NCBI GenBank assembly: GCA_009691715.1
Contig: SIAN01000008.1
Coordinates: forward strand, 1-64,000
Reading direction: 5' to 3'
From: Planctomycetota bacterium
Lineage (GTDB): Bacteria; Planctomycetota; B15-G4; SIAN01
Length of the DNA: 64,000 nucleotides
In this document: piece by piece, positions 1 to 10,033 of the stretch
How positions within the stretch are numbered: the stretch's first letter is position 1
Layout of the letters: each line of letters begins with the position of its first letter
Translations under genes and position numbers: made by a program
The notes under the pieces: model-generated
What the model was told of the DNA's origin: nothing
Database searches by the model: none
The model's input: only the letters and a program-made list of their open reading frames with translations

Positions 1-345
1 ACGATCGCGCTCGAAGCGGCGGGCTCGTTGGAAGGCGTCGTGCGGCGTCTCTCCGGCGTGCCGCTCGGCGATGCCACCGTGATGGCGGAGCGTGTCGGCG
101 GCGCGCAATTCGAGGTCGTGACCGCCGCCGACGGCACCTACCAATTCGCGCGGCTCCCGGCCGGGCGCTACGACGTCCGCCTGCTTCCAGCGGACGATCC
201 GATGCACCTCGTGCTCGACGTGCCGACGCCGGACGCAGAACTCACCGTCGGCGGCGGCCTCGCCGGCGACAGCGACGGCGACATGATCCGGATCGATGTC
301 GTTGCAGGCGCCGTGACGCGCGGCGAAATCCAGCTCGATCAGTGA
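1..345 (+). CDS. C-terminal part of secreted protein with carboxypeptidase-regulatory-like domain (5' partial)
   Basis: The frame is open from base 1, so the gene starts upstream of the window; 114 residues are visible. They form a beta-sandwich pattern typical of CarboxypepD_reg or SdrD_B-like domains: the stretch VVTAADGTYQFARLPAGRYD is the usual 'new strand, DG.Y.F..LPAG.Y' signature. Such domains occur in large exported proteins of planctomycetes and acidobacteria and are structural rather than catalytic. The protein ends EIQLDQ at a TGA. It converges on the glyA-gcvT fusion with only about 10 bp between the stop codons. The internal TTG at base 28 is not a convincing start. The specific role is unknown. 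Confidence 0.7.
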   Translation, partial: TIALEAAGSLEGVVRRLSGVPLGDATVMAERVGGAQFEVVTAADGTYQFARLPAGRYDVRLLPADDPMHLVLDVPTPDAELTVGGGLAGDSDGDMIRIDVVAGAVTRGEIQLDQ

Positions 346-355
346 GCCGGGCGGC

Positions 356-3300
356 CTATTTCACGTAACTGCGCTTGCCCTTCTCGCCCGCGCCGAGGAA
401 GCGGGTCAAGATCTCCGCACCGACGCCCTTGGCCGGTTCGGGCGGCAGCGTCTCGTGGTCGCGCGGCAGCCTTAAGACGCTGACCTTCGCGCCCTTCGCG
501 ACGGCGTTCTTGTCGCCGAGTGCCAGCCACAGCAGCAGGATCTGGTCGGCGCCCGCGAAGGCGGCCGACGTGACCTTGCCGAGCTTGGTGCCCTTGGCGT
601 CGACCACCGTATCGCCGGCGCGCGCAGGTCGCGCTTTCGGATCGGTCACGCGCGCGCGGAAGATCTTCGACGTGCGACTGGCCTCGCGCGCCAGCAGCGC
701 GTCGCGACCGACGAAGAACGGCTTGTGGAACTTGACGAACGACGGGTAGCCGGCGCCGTGCGGCCCGATGTCGAATTCGCCGGCGAGTTCGTGCCCGTAG
801 AGCGGGAAACCGGCTTCGGTGCGGGTCGAGTCGCGTGCGCCGAGCGCAGTCGGGATCACGCCGCGCGCCTTGCCGGCGGCGAGGAGCGCGTCCCAGTGCG
901 CCACCAGCCGATCGGGGTGGATGTAGAGCTCGAAGCCGATGTCTTCACCGGTGTAGCCAGTGCGCGCCGCCAGGACGGAATCACCGCGGAGTCGCACCTC
1001 GGCGAGGCCGAAGCGCTTCAAGTGCGACAGCGCGTGCCGGCTCGCCGCATCGTCGCAGAGATCGAGCAGCGTCGGCAGCGACGCCGGCCCCTGCAGCGCG
1101 ATGTCGACCCGCATCTGGTCGCCCGCCGCCGCACGGTCCTTCAGGTTCACCAACTCGACATCGACGTCGCAGCCCACCGCCGGCCGCTTGGTGTCGAGCG
1201 CGTACTTGCCGGCGAGCAAGCCGCGCCACCACGCCTCGACCTTGACGGCGTTGCCGGCGTTGACGATCACCAGGTAACGGACGGCGTCGCGGCGGTAGAC
1301 GATCAGGTCATCGAGGACGTGGCCGTCGGGCGCAAGCGTGTAGCTGTACTGCCCGTCGCCGTCCCGTAGCTTGCCGACGTAGTTGGTCGTGACCAGGTCG
1401 AGGAAGCGGCCGGCGCCGCGCCCGCGGACTTCGTAGCAGCCCATGTGGCTCACGTCGAACAGGCCGGCCGCGGTGCGCACCGCGCGATGCTCGTCGACGA
1501 TCGAGGTGTAGAGCACCGGCATCTCGAAGCCAGCGAAGTCGACGATGTTCCACTTCTTCGTCGCCTTCTTGTGCCACTCGTTGAGCGCGGTCTTCTGCAG
1601 CACCCCATCGCCGGCGGGCGGCACGAACGCCTCTTTCGCGGCGCCGCTCGCGGTGCCGTTTGGAGCGCCGCCGAGCAACGCCTGCTGACCGATGAACCAC
1701 GGCTTCTCGCCGTCTTTCCGGCCGGCCGCAGCCACCGCGCCGACCTTCGGCGCTCCGCGCTTCGCCCGCCACGCCGAATAGGCGCGATCGTTCACCGGCT
1801 TGCAGTTCGCCAACAGCTTGCGCGCGAGCGCATCGGCCACGCCGGCCGGCACGACAATCTCGAAGATCCGCGCGCCACCGAGATCGTGCGCCATCACGAT
1901 CGCCGGGTCGGGATCGCCGACCGCGGCGAAGCTCGCGCGGCCAGGCGCCGTGTCGCCAGGCAGCCCCGCCTTCGACAGCGCCTCGGCAGCCTTCGGCCCA
2001 GCGACCGTCAGCAGCACGCCGCGGCGCGGATCGGCGCGGCTGCCGACGTCCTCGACCACGATCGGGCCGTCGATCTTGCGCAGCAGATCGGCGTCGAACG
2101 CGACCACGCCATCCGATAGGTCGCGCAACCACTGCAGCAGGTCGAAGCCCGCCTCGATGTCGCCGGTGAGCAGGTACTGCTCGAAGCCGCGCCGATCGGG
2201 ACCGAGCCGGGCCGTCCGGAACTCGCCGATCAGCCGCCCTTCCGGATCATGCGCGCGCGCAATCTCGACGCCACCTTCCGGCAACCGCAGCAAATCGCCC
2301 GAGAGCGCGAGTTGCAGCGCTTCGCCGGCCCGCTCGCCGGTGACCAGGATCGCAGGCGCGCGCGTCGTGTCGACCAGCGCGGCACCCTGCTCCAGCGCCG
2401 TCGCGTCGTCGCCCGCGTTCGCCAACGCTGCGACCTTCGCGCGCGCGACGGCGGCAGGGCCGTCGGGCTCGTAGTGCGGGTAGCTGAAGGCACCGAAACG
2501 CGTGCTGCCGCGCCGTTCCGTCAGCTTCTTCACGCGGCGCTGCGAATCGCGCAGCACCGACGCCGGCAGCCGGACGCGTCCGACCAGCCCGGCCGCGGTG
2601 TGGACTTGGAACGCCTGCATCGAGGTGAGCACGTCGGTCACGATCGTCGCAATCTCGCCCATGTCGTCGACGTCCATGCCGCGCTGCGACACCCAGCAGG
2701 TGCCGAAGCGCAGGCCGCTGGGATAGAGCGCGCGGGTGTCGCCATGGATCGAGTTCTTGTTGCAAGTGATGCCGACCAGATCGAGCACGCGTGCGGCGGG
2801 ATCGGCGGCGACCGGCTCGCCCGTCTTCGACACCAGAGGTCGCAGGTCGACCAGGCAGAGATGCGTGTCGGTACCGCCGTACGCGAGCGTGAGCCCGCCC
2901 TTGCTGAAGCCGGCCGCCAGCGCCGCGGCGTTCTCGCGCACGCGCTTCATCAGGCGCCTGAACTCGTCCGATTGCGCCAGCCGGAAGGCGACCGCCTTGC
3001 CGGCGATCGCGTTCAAGTGCGGGCCGCCCTGTTCGCCCGGGAAGACGGCGAGGTCGATCTTGCGCGCGAGTTCGGCGTCGCGCGTGAGGATCACGGCGCC
3101 ACGCGGACCGCAGAGCGTCTTGTGCGTCGTGAACGAGACCACGTGGGCGTGGTCGATCGGATTGGGGAACTCGCCCGCCGCAACGAGACCGGCCGGATGC
3201 GCGATGTCGGCCAGCAGATACGCACCGACCTCGTCCGCGATGGCGCGGAAGCGCGCCCAGTCGATGGTCCAGGGGTACGCGGAGTAGCCGGCGATCAGGA

Positions 3301-3967
3301 GCCGCGGCTTCTCCTTCAAGGCGTCGGCGCGCAGCTTGTCGAAGTCGATGAGCCCCGTGACCGGATCCACGACGTACGGGACGATTCTGTAGTGCTTGCC
3401 GGAACGGTTCACCGGCGAGCCATGCGTGAGGTGGCCGCCGGTCGACAGGTGCATGCCCATCACCGTCGACTCAATCGGGACCAGCGCCTCGTACACGGCG
3501 TTGTTGGCGGCTGCTCCCGACAGCGACTGCACGTTGCAGTAGATCGAGCGGGCCGGTGTCGCAGGTGTCGCGAAGAGCTCAGCGAGGCGTTTGATCGCCT
3601 CGGCCTCGACCAGGTTGGCGTAGTCGCAGCCCTTGTAGTACCGACGGTCGCCGTAGCGCCGATAGAAGCTCAGGCTCCGCTCGTCCCAGTCGAGCAGTTC
3701 GCGTTCGCTGAACGCGTTGCGCGACGACGGATAGCCCTCGGCATAGAGGTTCGAGAGCGGCGAGGCGACCGCGTCGCGCACGGCCTTGGGGCAGAGGCTC
3801 TCCGACGCGATGAAGACCAGCTTCTGACGCTGGCGTTCGGTCTCGGCCGCGATCAGGTGGGCGATGCGCGGATCGACGAGGTCCAGCGTGGCGTCGCTCG
3901 AGAAGGCCGGAACGGACGGGCGACCGGGTACACCGCCGGCAGCCGAAGAAGTGGAGTTTTGGTTCAT
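356..3967 (-). CDS. Bifunctional serine hydroxymethyltransferase / glycine cleavage T-protein (aminomethyltransferase) fusion
   Basis: The 1203-residue protein joins two tetrahydrofolate enzymes of one-carbon metabolism. Residues about 25-470 are a PLP-dependent SHMT: the substrate-loop motif IASES is near residue 53 and the PLP lysine is in FTTHKTLCGPRG (K283). Residues about 790-1203 are a complete GcvT: GLFDVSHMG near residue 836, the VNAGN segment, and RTEAGFPLYGHEL are all present. The middle (about 560-745) is not a simple linker. VLLTVAGPKAAEAL, IFEIVVPAGVADAL and AYSAWRAKRGAPKVG follow the order of the GcvT/YgfZ fold in degenerate form, so I infer a non-catalytic GcvT-like module. The start is the ATG at 3967, with an AGGA about 12 bases upstream. 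A sigma factor is divergent. The expected effect is direct handover of methylene-THF between glycine cleavage and serine formation. No gcvH or gcvP lies nearby. Confidence 0.93.
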   Translation of the reverse strand: MNQNSTSSAAGGVPGRPSVPAFSSDATLDLVDPRIAHLIAAETERQRQKLVFIASESLCPKAVRDAVASPLSNLYAEGYPSSRNAFSERELLDWDERSLSFYRRYGDRRYYKGCDYANLVEAEAIKRLAELFATPATPARSIYCNVQSLSGAAANNAVYEALVPIESTVMGMHLSTGGHLTHGSPVNRSGKHYRIVPYVVDPVTGLIDFDKLRADALKEKPRLLIAGYSAYPWTIDWARFRAIADEVGAYLLADIAHPAGLVAAGEFPNPIDHAHVVSFTTHKTLCGPRGAVILTRDAELARKIDLAVFPGEQGGPHLNAIAGKAVAFRLAQSDEFRRLMKRVRENAAALAAGFSKGGLTLAYGGTDTHLCLVDLRPLVSKTGEPVAADPAARVLDLVGITCNKNSIHGDTRALYPSGLRFGTCWVSQRGMDVDDMGEIATIVTDVLTSMQAFQVHTAAGLVGRVRLPASVLRDSQRRVKKLTERRGSTRFGAFSYPHYEPDGPAAVARAKVAALANAGDDATALEQGAALVDTTRAPAILVTGERAGEALQLALSGDLLRLPEGGVEIARAHDPEGRLIGEFRTARLGPDRRGFEQYLLTGDIEAGFDLLQWLRDLSDGVVAFDADLLRKIDGPIVVEDVGSRADPRRGVLLTVAGPKAAEALSKAGLPGDTAPGRASFAAVGDPDPAIVMAHDLGGARIFEIVVPAGVADALARKLLANCKPVNDRAYSAWRAKRGAPKVGAVAAAGRKDGEKPWFIGQQALLGGAPNGTASGAAKEAFVPPAGDGVLQKTALNEWHKKATKKWNIVDFAGFEMPVLYTSIVDEHRAVRTAAGLFDVSHMGCYEVRGRGAGRFLDLVTTNYVGKLRDGDGQYSYTLAPDGHVLDDLIVYRRDAVRYLVIVNAGNAVKVEAWWRGLLAGKYALDTKRPAVGCDVDVELVNLKDRAAAGDQMRVDIALQGPASLPTLLDLCDDAASRHALSHLKRFGLAEVRLRGDSVLAARTGYTGEDIGFELYIHPDRLVAHWDALLAAGKARGVIPTALGARDSTRTEAGFPLYGHELAGEFDIGPHGAGYPSFVKFHKPFFVGRDALLAREASRTSKIFRARVTDPKARPARAGDTVVDAKGTKLGKVTSAAFAGADQILLLWLALGDKNAVAKGAKVSVLRLPRDHETLPPEPAKGVGAEILTRFLGAGEKGKRSYVK

Positions 3968-4145
3968 GGGGGTGGCGATCCTACCGCCCGAATCTCCGCT
4001 TCTCCCGGGGATGGAAACGCCAACGCGGCGGCCGCGTGAACTCGGTCGTTCGGCGGCATTCGTGGCGGGGAATCGCTACAAGGACGCGCGCCTGCGACCG
4101 GAAGGAATCGACTCCGCAGCGCCTGCAACCGGGGAAGGAAGCGGG

Positions 4146-4847
4146 ATGCCAGCGATACGACTGCCGGGCGCACCCACGCTGCGCCTCGTCTGGAACCGCG
4201 AGCTCGACCGTCGCGCGGCGGCGCTCTTCGCCCGCTTCCGCGACGGCGAGGTCGCGGAAGACTTCGCTTCGCTGGTCGGCGAGATCGCGCCGCTGCTCGT
4301 GCCCTTGGTGCGCTCGCGACTGCGCCGCATCGGCCGTCATCTCGACGCGCGCGAACTGGTGCAGGACACCTTCACGCAGGTCTACCACGCGCGCAACACG
4401 TTCCACGACCGCGGCCCAGGCTCATTCGTGAAGTGGTTCCTCGCCATCGCCGACAACCTGGTCCGCCAGGACTCGCGCGCCGAACAGCGCCGCGTTCGGC
4501 GGGAACAAGTGGTCGCGCTGCCGGTCGCCGATCGCTGTGCCGACCCGTTCTCGATCCTGCTGAAGGGTGAGGAAGAACTGCTGACCGGGCTCAGTTGGGC
4601 GCAGGTGCGGCGTCTTGCGCTCGAGGCGGTGCAGGCGCTGCCGCCGTCGCAGTGGGAGGTCTTCGTCCGCTACTGCCGTGAGCGCCTCACCTACGACGAC
4701 CTCGCCACACAGCTGGGCCTGCCGCGCGGCGCAGTCGTCATGCGCATCCAGCGCGCGCGCGAATCGGTGCTGCACTACATCGAGGCGCGCCTCGCCGACG
4801 GCACGTTCGAGTCGCGCGTCAGCGCGATGGCACGCGCGCTCCGCTAG
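4146..4847 (+). CDS. ECF-type RNA polymerase sigma factor
   Basis: The 233-residue protein has sigma-70 region 2 at about residues 45-115, with the DARELVQDTFTQVYHA block followed by FVKWFLAIADNLVRQDSR, and region 4 at about 160-212, with LPPSQWEVFVRY, then LTYDDLATQLGLPRGAV and the recognition helix. There is no region 1 or 3, which is the ECF architecture. The N-terminal 40 residues are longer than in minimal ECF proteins, a trait common in planctomycete ECF groups. The start is the ATG at 4146, preceded by AAGGAA at 4135-4140. The frame is open further upstream to 3864, but that part overlaps the divergent glyA-gcvT gene and is not sigma-like. No anti-sigma gene is adjacent. The TAG stop lies inside the target duplication of the MITE-like element that follows. 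Confidence 0.85.
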   Translation: MPAIRLPGAPTLRLVWNRELDRRAAALFARFRDGEVAEDFASLVGEIAPLLVPLVRSRLRRIGRHLDARELVQDTFTQVYHARNTFHDRGPGSFVKWFLAIADNLVRQDSRAEQRRVRREQVVALPVADRCADPFSILLKGEEELLTGLSWAQVRRLALEAVQALPPSQWEVFVRYCRERLTYDDLATQLGLPRGAVVMRIQRARESVLHYIEARLADGTFESRVSAMARALR

Positions 4848-4848
4848 T

Positions 4849-4863
4849 CCGTTCTATTCATGA
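4849..4863. repeat. Left terminal inverted repeat of the MITE-like element
   Basis: It is a perfect 15-bp partner of 5025-5039. With the flanking bases the match extends to 19 of 20 positions (4844-4863 against 5025-5044). The outer 6 bases, GCTAGT, are repeated directly after the right end. Confidence 0.75.
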
Positions 4864-5024
4864 TCCCCGTTGCGAGGCGACGGGATGTCGGTTCAGGACG
4901 AGAAGGGAAGGCGCGGTTCCGACGACGCGGGTGGAACGGCCCTTCGGGCATGCAAACCCGCTGAGGAAGGAACGCGCGTTTTCGACGAAGTCCTAAATCG
5001 ACCGACCGAGCCGCAGCAGGGGTT

Positions 5025-5039
5025 TCATGAATAGAACGG
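5025..5039. repeat. Right terminal inverted repeat of the MITE-like element
   Basis: It is the perfect reverse complement of 4849-4863. It is followed immediately by GCTAGT, the same six bases that precede the left end. Confidence 0.75.
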
Positions 5040-5053
5040 GCTAGTCCGCTGGT

Positions 5054-7840
5054 TCAGTAGTCCGCGCCCGGATCGGCGCGCAGTTCGAGCGGCTGTTCCA
5101 CTACGGTCGCGCCCGCTGTCAGCCGGGCAACGTAGCGACCGGGCGCCACCGCCTCGCCGCCGCGACCTCGCCGACGCCGTGCTGGAGCATCCTGCGCGAA
5201 ATCGCCGGGCTCCGACGCGTAGCGGCGTCGCTCCGAATTCGTGGTGGGCTTCACCCCCGGCTTGGCGTTCTCGCCACCTTCGGCCGCTTCGGGAGGTGCG
5301 TCGGCGCGCAGATCCCACATCACTCGCTGCAGACCTGCCTGCCGCGGGACGTCGAGCTTGCGCACGACCTTGCCCGCTGCGTCGAGAAGCTCGAGCTTGG
5401 CCGCCTCCTCGCCATCGGCGCGCCAGATCCACAGCGGCGCACCGGCCTCGGGATTTTGCGCGCGGAAGCCGCGGTCGCCGTTCCACCCCATCCCTCCGGC
5501 GAGCCAATTGGGCCGCCATGCGGTTGCCGTCGCCGGCGCGAAGAGATGCGCCTTCGCCGCGGTCACCTTGGCGTCGAGCTGCTCGTGCGCCGTGACCTCG
5601 ATCACGAACAAGCCGCGGCCGTGCGTGCCGAGCACGACTTCCGGCTCGCGCGGATGAACCGCGAGATCGAGCACCGAGACCAGCGGCAGGTCACTCGCGA
5701 GCGGCATCCAGTGGTCGCCGCCGTCGATCGAGAAGAAGGCGCCGCCATCGCTGGCGAGGAAGAGCGTCTCCTTGCGCCGCGGGCTTTCGTGAAGGACGTT
5801 GACGGGCGCGTCGGGCAGGCCGGCGACGACGCAAACGAAAGTCTCACCACCGTCCTTCGTGCGATAGACCCACGGCGCGAAGTCGTCCTCGCGGTAGCCG
5901 CTGAAGGTGACCCAGGCGACCGCCGAGTCGTGGCGCGAAAGCTCGACACCGCTCACCCAGCGCGCTGGCGGTAGGCCCGGGAACCGGCCGGAGCAGTCGT
6001 TCCAGGAGTGTCCGCTGTCGCGAGTCCACTGCACCTTGCCGTCGTCGCTGCCGACCAGCAGAACGTCGGGATCGAGCGGCGACTCGCTGATCGTCGTCAG
6101 CGTGCAGTGCGGCACGTTGCCCTTCAGCTTTGCGGCGTCGTTCGTCGTCAAGTCGCCGCTGATCGCCTTCCAGTGGTCGCCGCGATCGAGCGAACGCCAC
6201 AGGCGTTGCGAACCGAAGTAGAGCACGCGCGAGTTGTGCGACGACAGGACCAGCGGGCTGCACCAGTTGAAACGCTGCGGATCGCCCTCGGCGCCGCGAG
6301 GCTGGAGGTAGGTCGATTCGCCGGTGCGCGTGTTCGTGCGCGAAAGCGCGCCAAACTGCGATTCGAGGTAGACGGTGTCAGGATCCTGCGGATCGGAAAG
6401 CACGTACATCCCGTCGCCGCCACCGATCAGGCGCCACTCGTTGCTGCCGACGCCGCTGAAGCCGCGGCCGCGCGACGGACCCATCCAGACGCCATTGTCC
6501 TGCAGCCCGCCATAGACGCAGTACGGCCGGCGCACGTCGACGCTCACCGTATAGAACTGCGCGATCGAGAGGTTCGGGTAGTAGTCGAACGTCGCGCCGG
6601 CGTCGTAGCTCTGCGCCAATCCGCCGTCGTTGCCGAGCAGGAGCCGCCCGCGCCGCACCGGATCGAACCAGAGCGCGTGATGGTCGGAGTGGAGCGAGTT
6701 GGCGACATCGCCCGAGAACGTCTTGCCGCCATCCTTCGACACGAAGACCTGGATCCCGAGCAGCCAGATGTGGTCGCGATCGTGCGGATCAACGCGGATC
6801 TGGCCGTAGTAATAGGGTGGCTCACCGCTCACCGGCTTCTCGTTGCGCTTCTCCCAGGTGCGCCCGCCGTCGACCGAGCGCCACACTTCGCCGCCGATCG
6901 GACGCGGCTTCGCGGGCTCCTGCTTTTTCGCCGATGCGTCGGCCGCAGCGGCAGACGCGTCCGTTGGCGCCTGCGTCGGCGTCTCCGCTGGCCGCACGAC
7001 CGGCTCCAGGTTCTGGTTGTCGATGCACGCGTACAGCGTGCCAGTCTCCGGCAGCGCCAGCGCGAGTCCGATGCGTCCCAGGTTTCCGCTCGGCAACCCA
7101 CCCGAAAGGCGGCGCCAGCTCGTGCCGCCGTCCCGCGACCGGTAGATCGCCGAGGCGCCGGCGTCCTCGAAGTGCCACGCGCGACGGCGTCGCTCGTAGC
7201 TCGCCGCGTAGACCGTCTCCGGGTGGTCCGGATCGATGACCACGTCAGCGACGCCGATCGCGTCGCCGAGCCCGAGCACCAATTCCCACGTCGTACCGCC
7301 GTCGATCGTCTTCCACAGTCCGCGCTCGCCACCGGTGCTGTAGAGCGGGCCGAGCGCCGCGACGTAGGCGACCGCCGCATCGAGCGGATGCACGGCCACG
7401 CGGCCGATGTGATGCGAATCGGCGAGCCCGCGCTGCTCGAACGACTTGCCACCATCGGTCGAGCGCCAGACACCGTTGCCGGCGTAGCTGCTGCGCTGGT
7501 TGTTGCCTTCGCCGGTGCCGATCCACAGCACGTTTGGGTCGCTGTTGGCGATGGCGATGTCGCCGATCGAGAGCGCTTGCGCGAAGACGCAGTTCCACGT
7601 GGTGCCGTTGTTCAGCGACTTCCACACTCCGCCCGACGCCGACGCCGCCCACAGCTCCCACGGCCGGTCGTAGTGCACCGCGACGTCGACGATTCGCCCG
7701 CCAGGCGCGGCCGGACCGAGCGGTCGTGCAACGCTCGCCTGCAGCAGTTCCGGATCGATCGTCTGCGCGCGACCGATCGCCGCCAGCAGCAGCGCCGCCG
7801 AAACGCCGCTCGCAATTCGTCGTGCCATCGTGCTCGTCAC
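5054..7840 (-). CDS. Secreted BNR/sortilin (VPS10-type) beta-propeller protein
   Basis: The 928-residue protein has an N-terminal signal peptide (hydrophobic GVSAALLLAAIG, cleavage likely after AQT). A long series of Asp-box/BNR repeats follows, for example NNGTTWNC, STDGGKSFEQ, IDGGTTWELV, RDGGTSWRRL, VDGGRTWEK and KDGGKTFS. These are the blade turns of sialidase-like or sortilin-like propellers. The last 120 residues form a beta domain resembling a FlgD/Ig-like C-terminal module. The family is widespread among secreted proteins of planctomycetes and acidobacteria and is often labelled 'glycosyl hydrolase', but no catalytic sialidase residues are evident. I chose the GTG at 7840 because GGAG lies 6 bases upstream; the in-frame ATG at 7828 is the alternative. 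It lies 17 bp after pnp and may be co-transcribed with it. Confidence 0.85.
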   Translation of the reverse strand: MTSTMARRIASGVSAALLLAAIGRAQTIDPELLQASVARPLGPAAPGGRIVDVAVHYDRPWELWAASASGGVWKSLNNGTTWNCVFAQALSIGDIAIANSDPNVLWIGTGEGNNQRSSYAGNGVWRSTDGGKSFEQRGLADSHHIGRVAVHPLDAAVAYVAALGPLYSTGGERGLWKTIDGGTTWELVLGLGDAIGVADVVIDPDHPETVYAASYERRRRAWHFEDAGASAIYRSRDGGTSWRRLSGGLPSGNLGRIGLALALPETGTLYACIDNQNLEPVVRPAETPTQAPTDASAAAADASAKKQEPAKPRPIGGEVWRSVDGGRTWEKRNEKPVSGEPPYYYGQIRVDPHDRDHIWLLGIQVFVSKDGGKTFSGDVANSLHSDHHALWFDPVRRGRLLLGNDGGLAQSYDAGATFDYYPNLSIAQFYTVSVDVRRPYCVYGGLQDNGVWMGPSRGRGFSGVGSNEWRLIGGGDGMYVLSDPQDPDTVYLESQFGALSRTNTRTGESTYLQPRGAEGDPQRFNWCSPLVLSSHNSRVLYFGSQRLWRSLDRGDHWKAISGDLTTNDAAKLKGNVPHCTLTTISESPLDPDVLLVGSDDGKVQWTRDSGHSWNDCSGRFPGLPPARWVSGVELSRHDSAVAWVTFSGYREDDFAPWVYRTKDGGETFVCVVAGLPDAPVNVLHESPRRKETLFLASDGGAFFSIDGGDHWMPLASDLPLVSVLDLAVHPREPEVVLGTHGRGLFVIEVTAHEQLDAKVTAAKAHLFAPATATAWRPNWLAGGMGWNGDRGFRAQNPEAGAPLWIWRADGEEAAKLELLDAAGKVVRKLDVPRQAGLQRVMWDLRADAPPEAAEGGENAKPGVKPTTNSERRRYASEPGDFAQDAPARRRRGRGGEAVAPGRYVARLTAGATVVEQPLELRADPGADY

Positions 7841-7857
7841 GCTTCGCTCCTGCGCCT

Positions 7858-10020
<2,163 letters not shown>

Positions 10021-10033
10021 CGCAGCGCCCGGC

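Larger units (their letters stand above)
4849..5039. mobile_element. MITE-like non-autonomous element, 191 bp, with 15-bp TIRs and 6-bp target duplication
   Basis: The ends CCGTTCTATTCATGA (4849-4863) and TCATGAATAGAACGG (5025-5039) are perfect inverted repeats of 15 bp. The similarity continues inward imperfectly: TCCCCGTTGCGAGGC on the left matches the complement of the right inner end with small gaps. The element is flanked on both sides by GCTAGT (4843-4848 and 5040-5045), which looks like a 6-bp target-site duplication. The 161-bp interior has no credible ORF, so a transposase would have to act in trans. The element lies in the gap between the sigma-factor stop and the stop of the converging BNR gene and disrupts neither. 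The CC...GG ends are compatible with several DDE insertion-sequence families; I cannot assign one. A long-range transcription-termination hairpin is the alternative reading, but the flanking duplication favours an element. Confidence 0.7.

Noticed and set aside
2249..4039. 596-residue plus-strand ORF
   Set aside because: It lies opposite the SHMT part of the fusion and has the Arg/Ala/Gly composition of an antisense frame in GC-rich DNA.
3968..4145. Glycine riboswitch upstream of the glyA-gcvT fusion
   Set aside because: I looked for the conserved GGAGAG and ACCGCC-type core in the minus leader and saw no convincing arrangement.
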